Assembly: GCA_025769875.1 (NCBI GenBank) | Contig: JAGFNK010000284.1 | Location: 1 to 64,000 of the forward strand | DNA from: Russula earlei | Taxonomy: Eukaryota; Basidiomycota; Agaricomycetes; Russulales; Russulaceae | Length of the DNA stretch: 64,000 nucleotides | Direction: 5' to 3' | Shown here: piece by piece, positions 38,359-47,840 of the stretch | Position numbering within the stretch: the first letter of the stretch is position 1 | Layout: each line of letters opens with the position of its first letter | Notes under the pieces: model-generated | Database searches by the model: none | Told to the model about the DNA's origin: nothing | The model's input: only the letters and a program-made list of their open reading frames with translations | Program-made: the position numbers and the translations under genes

Positions 38359-40053
38359 TCATTGTGCGTCGATGCTGAAGCTTGTGACCTGGGGGAGGTA
38401 TGCCGCGGCTGCGAGGTCGAGGATGTACACATCGTCAAAGACGTCGTGTCCGTTGAACCCGCCAAATACGAAAAGCCGTGAATCGGCGAGGAGCGAGGCA
38501 TGATAACCTCGTGGCGTAGGCGCTCTCCCCAGCGTTGGGCGCGGCTCGTATTGCAACGACACTGACATTCACAAGAAAATTTGCGAAAACTTGGTATTGA
38601 GAAGAAAAACAGAGATGGGTATGCGAGAGACTCACCGAGATTAAAGAGGAGCAACTCCGGGGTGTACTCGGATCCGTCGTGCCCACCCGAGATGAAAAGA
38701 TAGGAGCCGACTTGCGCCGACGAGTGCGATAGGCGGCGGTGTAGCGTATCAGGTTTGATTTGCGTCCAAGTCACTGTGTCTGTGGTGCGTGTGTACGCGT
38801 CGTAGGATGAAGAATAAGCGAAGGACGGGGCGAATGAAGACGGCGGCGGAACGCGGAAGCGGAGCGCACGCACGCACCGAGGTTGAGACACCAGATGTCC
38901 TGGAAGCACTCGCGCCCGTCGCTGCCCCCGACGACGATCAGCACGTTCTGCACCAGATTCGCGGTGTGATAGCCACGCGGCGAGGGCCGTTTGCGCCCCG
39001 CGATCGCGATCTGCTCCCACTTCATCCTCTCGAGCGAGCTGCCGACGTCGAGCGTCCAGACGTCGTTCAGCGCCTGCAGCCCGTTTCCGCCGCCGAACAC
39101 CCAGATCTTGTTTTGATACAGTACCGTCGTGTGCGCGCGCCGCGGCGGGGGCACGTCTGCGGTCGTGAACGACGGGCGCGACCAGCGCCGCGTGGGGATG
39201 TCGAAGACGTGCACGCTGTTATAATACGAGGCGCCTTCTCCGCCGCCGATGATGACGATCTTGCGGCCGACGAGCGTGGCGGAGTGCGCGCGACACGGCG
39301 GTGGCAGGTCGCCTTGCATCTCGGGATGTGACCACTGCATCGTCTCTGGGGAGGAACGGGCGCCATCAGCCCACGCGGTCCGCCAGGGCGGCCGTGGGTG
39401 CGCAACGCACCGATGTTGAAACACCACATGTCCTTGAAACACCCTCTGTCGTCACAGCCTCCGAAGATCCACGCCACATTGTCGGCGAGGGTAACGGTGT
39501 GCGCGCGAAAGCCGTGAGTGGGGAGCGTCCCCCAGACCGGAGCCTTGCTCCAATACATCGCAGGCGGCGGCGCGGGTTCGACGTTCATCACATTCGGAAG
39601 ATGCGGGACCGCGCGGAAGCGAGGAGGCGGGTCCGGCGCGGTGGCGCGGGGTGACTTGTTGGAGACGGCCTCGCGCGAGGCGGAGAGAGAGGTTGAGCTC
39701 GCGTTAGCGGTTGGAGTTGGGAGGCGGCGTGCGGTGCCGTTCGTCGGGGAGTCGCCTGGGGTTGAGTGGCGCGAAGTCGATGGGGGACGTTGAAGGCGCG
39801 ATGAGTTCGATGCGCCACGTAGGGTCGAGGTGGATGCAGAGAGAGAGCTGTTAGAACCGCTAGGATATGGCGAAGGGAAGGACTCAGAGCGGGACGACTG
39901 TCCTCCTGCGGAAACGGGAGGCGTGAGGGGGCGATCGTCACCGGCGGTGGGTAGGGAGGGATGACGCAGGGTGGTAGGTGAACCCTGAGCGGAGGCGGTG
40001 CGTCTGTTATTATCTTTCGACACTGCGCGTGGATGTGCATCGGACAGGGCCAT
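38359..40053 (-). CDS. Kelch-repeat protein, 485 aa
   Basis: Four exons: 39411-40053, 38878-39345, 38636-38779, 38359-38561; all junctions are phase 1 with GT-AG introns. The first ~130 residues are Ser/Pro/Thr-rich and probably disordered. They are followed by about five kelch units with the diagnostic double glycine: AWIFGGCDDRGCFKDMW, IVIIGGGEGASYYNSV, IWVFGGGNGLQALNDVW, LIVVGGSDGRECFQDIW, YLFISGGHDGSEYTPEL and LFVFGGFNGHDVFDDV. Each pairs with an R-x-x-H-type strand, so the fold is a beta-propeller. In fungi such proteins (Tea1/Ral2-like) act in polarity or as adaptors, but I cannot assign an orthologue. A transposon target duplication begins 55 bp upstream of the ATG. Confidence 0.85.
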
Positions 40054-40107
40054 CTCTGAGATATTTCTATGTTTCACAGAGAGGCCTCTCACGCACGACG
40101 ACGACAG

Positions 40108-40115
40108 CAGGAGGG
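40108..40115. repeat. Target-site duplication, left copy (CAGGAGGG)
   Basis: Identical to 47441-47448 and directly abutting the left terminal inverted repeat. Confidence 0.85.
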
Positions 40116-40245
40116 TAGTGCTGTCGCCGGCTCGGCTCGAAACCGTTTCGAGCCGAGCCGGAGCCGTATCTGAGCCGAGGTAAGCCGTTCAACGGCTCGC
40201 GGCTCGAAACAGCGCGAGCCGTTTCGAGCCGTTTCGAGCCGTTTT
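40116..40245. repeat. Left terminal inverted repeat and GAGCCG-rich subterminal block
   Basis: Ten-base terminal inverted repeat followed by about eleven GAGCCG or CGGCTC hexamers, many in the phrase TTTCGAGCCG. Confidence 0.8.
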
Positions 40246-40249
40246 GAAG

Positions 40250-43190
40250 TGCCAGATTTGGAGTTTTGAAGGGCCAGATTTGGATATGGTTGCTCGATTT
40301 GGAGAGTTGTCTGCCACTTCTACGTCGCGAGCAGGCTCCTCCCTAAGGCTCCCTTTCTGCCATCCTCAGTTACCATTGTGGACATGTGGTCCTGTGTCTC
40401 GTCTTTTTATCTTTATATCCACCTTGACTCAAGTGCCACTCATGAGCCTCGGCAAGATCTTTGGTGCCCCTTCCCCAGCAGAGGCTGCACTGTCTCCTGC
40501 CAAAGCTGCCCGCGTCCCGTCAGAAAGCTCGGCAGCAAACTCGCTGTACGCTACCATCTCAAAGATCTCAGGGTCGACCTCCTGCCACCCATCAACGTTA
40601 CAGCTTACCCCGTCCCCCCACCACTAGTCCAACTGTCGAAGCTTCTACCACCCAGACATCACTGCTCAGTCCGGACAATGGAAAGAAGAGTTGTCGCAGC
40701 ACACTGAGAGTTATGGTCGAGCCCTCACGTGCACCATCAAAGCCCGCCCTGGTCGCAGCTCCGCGCGCGATCCAGAGACGCCGTCTCGCAAAAAAGGAAT
40801 CTTCACCGAACTGTCAGACCGTGGGTCACGTCCAGTGCTTCCTTCATCTGACGAGCAGGTTGCGCTTGGTGACAAGGTGGATCACAGGTATCTGTCATAA
40901 GTATCGGTGGTGCGGAAGCTTCTCCCCAATCGTGCTGCCACTGCTTCTGCCTGGACAGCGGCTGACAACCATTTTTGGGCCATGTAGCTGGTCCCAAGTT
41001 GGTAAACTTCAGTCAGGCGCTCGCGACTGCTGCCGACATCACTTCGGTCGCGACATGGGGCCACGTGCCCCCGACACCATTGGGCATAGAATGCCTGCGA
41101 GCATGAGTAAGGTGCGCAAAGTTATGCAGTGGTTGCGCTTGTGCAGCAAGGGCCATGGTCTCGACGACGACAGAGAAACCTCTGTGCCGCTGGGCAGGAA
41201 GCTATCCGTACGCGATGCCCTTCGTTGTCAGCGCGAATGATTTCATGTGACTGACTTGAACTCTTTGGCGCTAGGATTGCGACAGATCTGAATCCACAAT
41301 TCTGCCTCCAAAGAAGTCGACTACGGAGCAGCAGGAGCTGGAGATGTTGAACCACACCCAGATGACCAATCTGCTTTAACATCGACAAGTCAACTGCTAC
41401 AAAGCTTGGCAAGCCGTCGACGTTGAAAGAGGAATTGTGCATTCTTTCTTATTGTCGACTTTCTCCCTCCCTAGCTCGCTAATGATCGGTATCTAGCATC
41501 ATGTGTAAATCTCTCGAATGGTACAAGTCCTCTCCGAACAACCACCCTGTGCGTTGCATCATCCGCTCGTCCCCACCTCCCCTCCGCTAGCATTTGTACA
41601 CTTGGCTGACTTGTCCACACTTATCAGGTATGACATGCACATAATCACCTACACGTTGCTGTTCCGGATTGTCCGATGGAGGGCCGCCAGTATCAGCGGC
41701 AGCGACTTTACCTACAGCAGCAAATCGTCCATTACCCAGAGTTCGTTGACATCGCCGTCATCCATCATTTCTTCCTCCCGATATCGTGCCTTCCGCATGG
41801 ACAACTCGAGTCGCCCTTCCGCCCATTCCACCGCTTCCTGTTCTAACCAACTCAAAGCGTCATTCGTTGCATCGCAACATCCACATCCAGGAGTCCATGA
41901 TACCGCCCACATATGCGAGCACTGCTGTATGCCTTGACCCATCATCTTCCCGTTCCTCCCCCAGATCGCTGACCGTGCTCTTGTATCTATCACATCCAAC
42001 AGACAGACTGCCTCACCAAATTCATGGTCACAGAGATATGCTCCCAGCTCTTTGACTCGAAGTTCACTTGGCCTTCCTCGCCGCCTATCGCCTCTCCCAC
42101 CTGTCTTGTACCGATGTTCTTGAAAAGTCCATGACCCTAGACCCAGACGACCCTTTCATAATTCCACCAGGTCTATCTGGGCGCCCAACCATTCCACCGC
42201 ATTTACTCCCTGATTTTCCTGCCAAGAAGAGGTGCGCAAGGCGTCTTGCCCTGTTGCTAGACTCTGACAACCCTGACATTCGAGAATGGGCACAGGCCGA
42301 GTATCTCAAGCTTGGACGCATGGGACGTCGGCTTGTACCCAAAGGCGTATTCGAAGTCAAGGTTATGTTGGATGGCACTGACTAGAACCTTGCTGAAGAC
42401 TGGAGTGCCAACAAGCGAGAGGAGGATTTGGAGAAGCTGAGGGAGCGGCTCGAGAGGGACGCGAAGAGCGCGAGGCTGAGTGTGAAATGGTATGCGCATG
42501 GGAGACGTTCGGCAAGTGGGTCATCGATGGACGCGTTGACACCGTGTTTTGGTTTGCCGCAGACGTCCTGAATGAATTGTTGAAGGAGGTCGTGCGGGAT
42601 GAGGGTGAGGAGTGGGTTTTTGGGAGGAAGGAGTCAAAGCACCACCACCAAAGTCAGCCAAAATCAACCCAGAATCACGCGATCCTTCATCCACCCTGGC
42701 CACTTCCAAGACACCAGAAGCCAAGCGAATCGCGCTGAAGGCTGCAGCCTCATCCGCTTCCGTCGCTTCATCGAAACGCAGGGGCGCACAATGCTCAGAG
42801 CCAGTACAGAAGGCCAAACACGAGCCGGAGCTGGAGCCAGTGCTTGAGCCTGCACCTCCACCAGTCCCAGACGTTGACACCAACCAGACAAGGCAGCGGT
42901 TGACGACTCCATTACTGATCCCCCAGTAACCCCCACATGCGCAGCCTCATTATGAACACAGTCCGGAGAGATCGCCCTTACCTGTCCCCATGCCTCTTCC
43001 TGCTGCATTCATCAATATTCTCTGAAGAGGGTCTTCTCACCTATGCCATGAACACCATCCACCCTGATCCGCTTCCAGAGTTGTCCACCCATGTCGAATA
43101 GGTGCGACCCGACTCGCAGCTGAGTAGCAGCAATCAGACAGTCATACCACAGAACCATTCGCGTTCGCCTCAGTGTTCATGCTCAAGGTA
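40250..43190. other. Left interior of the hAT-like element, unidentified fragments
   Basis: Several partial ORFs on the plus strand look protein-like but match nothing I recognise. One at 40443-40627 begins MSLGKIFGAPSPAEAAL. One at 42068-42385 contains DDPFIIPPGLSGRPTIPPHL and IREWAQAEYLKLGRMGRRL. They may be further captured gene pieces. No transposase motif was found here. Confidence 0.4.
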
Positions 43191-43243
43191 TGCCGCCCGC
43201 CTTCTAGTGGTCTTGGTCAGAATTTTTGACTTGCATCTGCCAT

Positions 43244-43890
43244 AGCTTCTACGCCCAGAATGCTCAAGGTTTATCACCCCGGGGCTTAACAGAGGTCTAC
43301 GAAGTGATCAAACGCCTCATTGCCACAATCGCGTCTCCCCAAATTGCAATTGATGAGCGCCACACTCCAAAGTTGTACTCGTGCTTCCTGGAAAGCTTAC
43401 TGGCGAAACATAAACGCGACGGCATGGCCCAGGGACGTATGCCTCAACAGGGACCACCACCGCAGCAGATGCAGACCGGTTTGAATACACCAAGGTACCA
43501 GCAACTACCACAACTACTACAGCAACAGCGACAATGACAGCAGCAGCAACCGCCCCCCCCCCACCACAGAACACAACCTCATCATCACTATCGTCAGGTC
43601 TTAGTGGCAACGCAGGCGCCCCAGATTTACATCAGTCTGTGCCACAGAATAGTGGAGTGACAGCTCCACCCAATTTCACAAATGCAGATTCGACAGAAGG
43701 ACCAGGAAACTACATCCTGGAACAACCACCAGATTTCATGTTTGGTGTCGCAGGCCAACCTTATGAACTGATGGACTTTATGTTTGACACGATCACCAGG
43801 CCTTGGAATGATGACTTGCTCGCAACTATGCAAGTGATCCAGAACCCGACATGGTGGCAGAATATGACGATGCTAGGGTCAGCAGACGCT
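43244..43890 (+). pseudogene. Captured fragment resembling the C-terminus of a fungal transcription factor
   Basis: Segments such as LTEVYEVIKRLIATIASPQ and PKLYSCFLESLLAKHKRDG are followed by Gln/Pro-rich low complexity, then PPDFMFGVAGQPYELMDFMF and NPTWWQNMTM. This resembles the fungal-specific C-terminal region of Zn2Cys6 regulators. A plausible intron end precedes the fragment near 43247. No DNA-binding domain is attached and the frame shifts near 43530, so it is a partial, non-functional piece. Confidence 0.4.
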
Positions 43891-44197
43891 TGTCTTTATG
43901 TTGTCTCTATCTGACTTGGGTTGACATCTAACCCTCGGAAATGGCATAAATACCTATCAGAACTTGCAACAACCTGCAGAAGGACTTTGCAGCTAAGCAC
44001 ACCCGGGCTCGCTACCCACCACTCACTCTGTCGCCAATGCCTCAACGCTGCCTCCTTTCAAGCTCACCCCTCAATGCTATGAAACCAACACCACCGCAGC
44101 TACAGCAACGCAACAACAACATCAACAGCAAAGTGTTTGTGCGTGCTGCGCCATGCAATCCTCCCAAAGCGAAACCCCCGCTGAACGCTTGCCCTTC

Positions 44198-45203
44198 TTA
44201 GCCTGGAGGTGCTTGTCATGCGTGGCACCAGAGAGCTTGGCCAGATCTTCGCGGCCATGCACCAGACATCCACCAACCTCAGCCGGACGGCGTCCATCCC
44301 AACCGCAATCGTGATCGCGCAGCTCGCGCTCAAGCACCAGCAGAACAAGAACCTCCGCCAGCGCGTCGTCGTCTTCGTTGGCTCCCTGCTCGAGGACACT
44401 TCGCCTGACGCCGAACGTGCCCTAGTCCGCCTCGCCAAGAAGCTCAATAAGACCAACGTTGTGCTCAACATCATCAAGGAGGTCGGCGAGGGCAGCCACA
44501 GTATCCTCCGTGCCTTTGTCAAGACCGCTTCCTCTTCCAACAACTCGTAATGTCCCCCTCCTTAAATTTCTGTAGCCTGCTTACAAGTCCAGACCACTTG
44601 TGTTTTCTTGGTCACTCGTCCTCCAGACATTTCCTCGCCGTCTCACCCGGCCCACACCTCTCCTCCATCACCCTCAACTCCCTGATCCTGGCCAGCGACC
44701 GTGGCATCCCAGACGAGCTTGCCGCCATTCCTGGTGGCGAGGGCGGGCACTGCCAGCACCAGTGGTGTGTCGCAGTTTGAGTTTGGCATCGACCCCAGCC
44801 TTGGCCCCGAGTTGGCCATGGTACGTCCTCCATCCTCCCGACCCGACCCAACCCGACAACAAAACTCAGCATACGAACCAATAAAAAAAACCAAAAAAAA
44901 AACACCAAGACAATCTCTGCAGATGTCCATGGAAGAGGAGGTGGCGCAGCAGGCAGCTGACAACGCCCCGCCCCAACCGCCACCGGGTGCAGCTGCGCCA
45001 GCAGCGGCTGGTCCAGACGGTGTGCCAGCGCAACCTTCTCAGCCGGCGGCTGCCACCAACGAAGGTGAAGAGGCGGATCTGCAGCAGGTGCTCGCTCTCT
45101 CCGAAGGTCGCACCGTTCCTGACATCGAGATGACCGAGGAATGTGAGAGGGAAGAGGATCTGATGAAGGAAGAGATGATTGCGCCGGCCATTGCGATGAG
45201 CAT
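44198..45203 (+). pseudogene. RPN10: Captured, 5'-truncated RPN10 (proteasome ubiquitin receptor) fragment
   Basis: The plus strand encodes the second half of the RPN10 VWA domain: LVMRGTRELGQIFAAMHQTS, IPTAIVIAQLALKHQQNKNL, RQRVVVFVGS, LRAFVKTASSSNNS. Then come LAVSPGPHLSSITLNS and GIPDELA, and the UIM region: GIDPSLGPELAM spliced over an intron (44822-44922, GTACGT...CTGCAG) to MSMEEEVAQQ, and further on APAIAMSM. Stops and frame changes interrupt it (for example after SSSNNS), and the first ~75 residues of RPN10 are missing. The retained intron shows capture at DNA level rather than via mRNA. Confidence 0.8.
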
Positions 45204-46185
45204 GCACCCCGAGGTGGAATCAGACGTGCAGGGCATGTGGAAGGTCAGTTGGACGATTGTGCACCACCTCACAAGCCATGCGCTCATCGGGCATCCAGGT
45301 CTTGACCGACAACGTAAACTTGATGGTCATGAATTTGACAAACCAAGTGCGCTCAATCACCGAGGTAACGGAGGCTGTAGCGAGCGGAGACTTGACAAAG
45401 AAGGTCGCAGTTGACGTCTGTGGTGAAATGCTTGACCTCAAGGAAACCATAAACGGGATGACGGAGAGCTTGAGTGTCTTCGCTGATGAGGTGAGTCGAG
45501 TTGTACACAAGGTCGGAACAGAGGGTCGTCTGGGTGGCCAGGCAAACGTGACGAACATCGGTGGATTGTGTATGGTTTGTCCGTATCACGTCAAAGAACT
45601 TCCTGGGACTGACGTCACGGCTTTATCTGACCGCAGGACCTGACGGACTGAGTGAACGTGATGGCGGCTAACATGAGTTGGACACAGGCAATTCTTTCCT
45701 TATCAGCCTGTTTTTCTGATGGATGAGTGCAGTTGACTCTACAAGTCCGAACCATTGCTGTAGCTACGGTGAGTTGAGGTTCATACATGGTTTGAATATG
45801 ACGATGCTCTCTCAGACTGCCGTCACTTGAGGAGATCTGACCCAAAAAGTGACTGGCATATCTGTTTCTGGAGAAATCTTTCACCTGGTGAACACGATCA
45901 ATGACATGATTGACCAGTTGGAATTCTTCGCCTCGGAGGTTAAAAAGGTCGCGCGAGCATCTGCCTTTGAGAGTGTGATGAGGTAGGACTGCGCCGACCT
46001 CATGGCTGTGATGTTGGTACGGAAGGCAAATTGGGCGTGCAAGCTGAAGTCGGCAATGTTCAGAATCTGGCAAGAAATCATGTAGGTCATTCCCTCGCCT
46101 CGTGTTCAGTCATTTGACGTCACCCTTTCTCTCCAAGGGAATGTCAATCAACAAGATGGCTGGCAATTTGATCACCCGAGTGCAT
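45204..46185 (+). pseudogene. Captured HAMP-repeat fragment of a group III (Nik1/Os-1-type) histidine kinase
   Basis: HAMP-repeat phrases typical of Nik1-class hybrid histidine kinases occur in order: VQGMWK spliced to [102 protein letters not shown], then NKMAGNLITRV. In-frame stops (such as LTD-stop-VNVMAAN near 45655) and shifts make it non-functional. Introns are recognisable between repeats (for example 45244-45299). The start is fused directly to the RPN10 fragment within one ORF. Confidence 0.75.
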
Positions 46186-46229
46186 GAGTCGTCGACTCCA
46201 CCGCCACCCACTCCACCGCCACAGGGCCC

Positions 46230-46945
46230 GTTATCCTTCAAGCCCAAGGTCCACACCTCGCTGCACCGCACCGTGTTCGACTCGCTCTCGATCCGCGTCA
46301 ACCCCAAACCGACACAGAGCGAGATACAGCCCATCTCAACACTCGCGACTGCTGAGCGCTACCTCTTGATGTGTTTGCGCACGCGGCTGCCGTCAATCGC
46401 GCGCCCGCTGCACGATGCTGGCTCTGGCACTGGCAAGGGGCGGTGCGAGGGCGAGGTCTTCGTCTTCAACAATGGCAGCTTCGTGTGTTGCGGCCTCTCG
46501 CAGGAGGACGCGATGCAGTTCAGGAGGGATGTGTTGTCGCCCGCAAAGGCTGAAGTTGGTTCCTTCGCTGAACCAGAGGCGGAGGAGCTACTTTTTTTCC
46601 TTGTTCTAATGCAGGAAGACGCAACTGCAGGGAGACCTGATCATCCTCAGGGATGGTCCACAACCTCCCCACCCGGAAAACCTTCTCGATTCGTGCCGCC
46701 GTCTGTGTCTCCCCAAGGGACGGTCCTGGCGCACTATGCGTTCTCCCAAGCCCTGTCGCGCTCAACTGCTCTCTCTGCGCTCCAGGCTTCGCTCGAGGAC
46801 TAGCTCTCCTCTATGTCCTCACTCCCGCTGGCTCTAGAGAAGACAGGAAACCCGGGCATGAGCCGACGCACTCTCGTCAAGAAGCTGGGCGAGCTGCTGC
46901 GCTTCCGCCTCCAGTCATCGGGACGTGACCAGGAACTCATGAGGG
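46230..46945 (+). pseudogene. Captured RMD1/RMND1-like (DUF155) fragment
   Basis: Recognisable DUF155 motifs: TAERYLLMCLRTRLPS, GEVFVFNNGSFVCCGLSQED, EAEELLFFL, AHYAFSQALSRSTALSALQAS. After a stop at 46801-46803 come LEKTGNPGMSRRTLVKKLGE and LLRFRLQS. RMD1-family proteins act in mitochondria or membrane-linked sporulation processes. This copy lacks the mitochondrial targeting region and the C-terminal membrane segments and carries stops, so it is a fragment captured by the transposon. Confidence 0.75.
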
Positions 46946-47209
46946 GATTTGTCACCGCGTTACAGCTCTCCAATCGACCTGTAGTTGTCGGCGATTGGGG
47001 ACGCCCACATCTAACACTTGCATGCAACCAACATCAATTGTTACAATGTATCAATATATCTACTTATCTGAATTCCAGTATTGTGCTTGCTGCTTCAGTA
47101 CACTTGGCAGGATATAGATGAGATTTTGAAATAAGGCAGAATCATTTTGAGGGGCCAGTGTACGCCGGTTCAGAGTTCGAGACGAGACTTCAAAGCTCAC
47201 TCAACTGGA

Positions 47210-47440
47210 CCAAAAGTAGAAATGGCCCAAATGGGATGGCTTGAATCGGCTCAGCCAATGAGAGGCATCGAGAGCGTTCTCAAAATGGAAAGTAGATCCA
47301 AAAGTAGAAATGGCCCAAATGGGACGGCTCGAATCGGCTCAAGCCGCAAGCCGTGGCTTGGCTCGGTCCGGCTCACCCAATCTGGCCAAGCCATTGCTGA
47401 GCCGAACCGAGCCGAGCCGAGCCGAGCCGTGACAGCACTA
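47210..47440. repeat. Right subterminal block with direct repeat and terminal inverted repeat
   Basis: Two near-identical ~47-bp direct copies (47210-47256 and 47298-47345, starting CCAAAAGTAGAAATGG) precede a run of GAGCCG/CGGCTC hexamers and the 10-bp terminal inverted repeat. Confidence 0.75.
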
Positions 47441-47448
47441 CAGGAGGG
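47441..47448. repeat. Target-site duplication, right copy (CAGGAGGG)
   Basis: Identical to 40108-40115 and directly abutting the right terminal inverted repeat. Confidence 0.85.
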
Positions 47449-47668
47449 GATAAGTCAAGTCCACTTAATAGTCAACTTAGCAGACAATAAAAGTAAAATA
47501 TTCCAGGTAACGACATAAGTAGAGCAATATTTTACGTTTATTCCCAGCATTCGGAACCTCATCTTACTCCCTGTGCACTATTATAGGAGGGTGAATCATG
47601 CAGCACGTTCAACCAACAACCCTGTGTTTGCGTCCTATTCCAAGCCAGATATAGAGTCGGATCACCCA
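47449..47668. other. Unique DNA between two transposons
   Basis: About 220 bp, the only apparently non-mobile sequence between the hAT-like and Mutator-like elements. It would originally have continued directly into the kelch promoter. Confidence 0.5.
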
Positions 47669-47677
47669 CCTTACGCC
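47669..47677. repeat. MULE target-site duplication, left (CCTTACGCC)
   Basis: Nine bases identical to 50842-50850 and immediately outside the element. Confidence 0.8.
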
Positions 47678-47840
47678 AGTCTTTGACATTTCGCGGCGTG
47701 TTGAATTACCATAAAAGGCGATTGTGTCGGCAAGAGAGTCGGGACTTCAATCACGCGTTAACGGATGTAATTTAGTTATATAAGTGGGTTAATAATAAGA
47801 TAACTCCTTACCATTTTCCCCCTACCAAAAAAAAAAAGAA

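Larger units (their letters stand above)
40116..47440. mobile_element. hAT-like non-autonomous element (7.3 kb) carrying captured host-gene fragments
   Basis: The left end begins TAGTGCTGTC (40116-40125) and the right end finishes GACAGCACTA (47431-47440): perfect 10-bp terminal inverted repeats, extended imperfectly by CGGCTCGGCTCG. The flanks are a perfect 8-bp duplication, CAGGAGGG, at 40108-40115 and 47441-47448. An 8-bp duplication with a TAGTGCTG-type terminus is the hAT hallmark. Both ends carry dense GAGCCG/CGGCTC hexamers (about 11 in 40127-40240 and 8 in 47319-47430), like the subterminal repeats that hAT transposases bind. No transposase-like ORF (BED finger, hATC) is seen inside, so it would need a transposase from elsewhere. 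Inside lie pieces of several unrelated host genes, all on the plus strand. Confidence 0.8.

Noticed and set aside
38789..39331. Long ORF antisense to the kelch gene
   Set aside because: Mirror of the GC-rich kelch exon; the kelch frame has clear repeats and splice sites while this one is Arg/Ala-rich with no motif.
40116..47440. Reading the RPN10, histidine-kinase and RMD1 sequences as real host genes
   Set aside because: Each is truncated, carries stops or shifts, all are on one strand, and all lie between matched transposon ends with a perfect target duplication.
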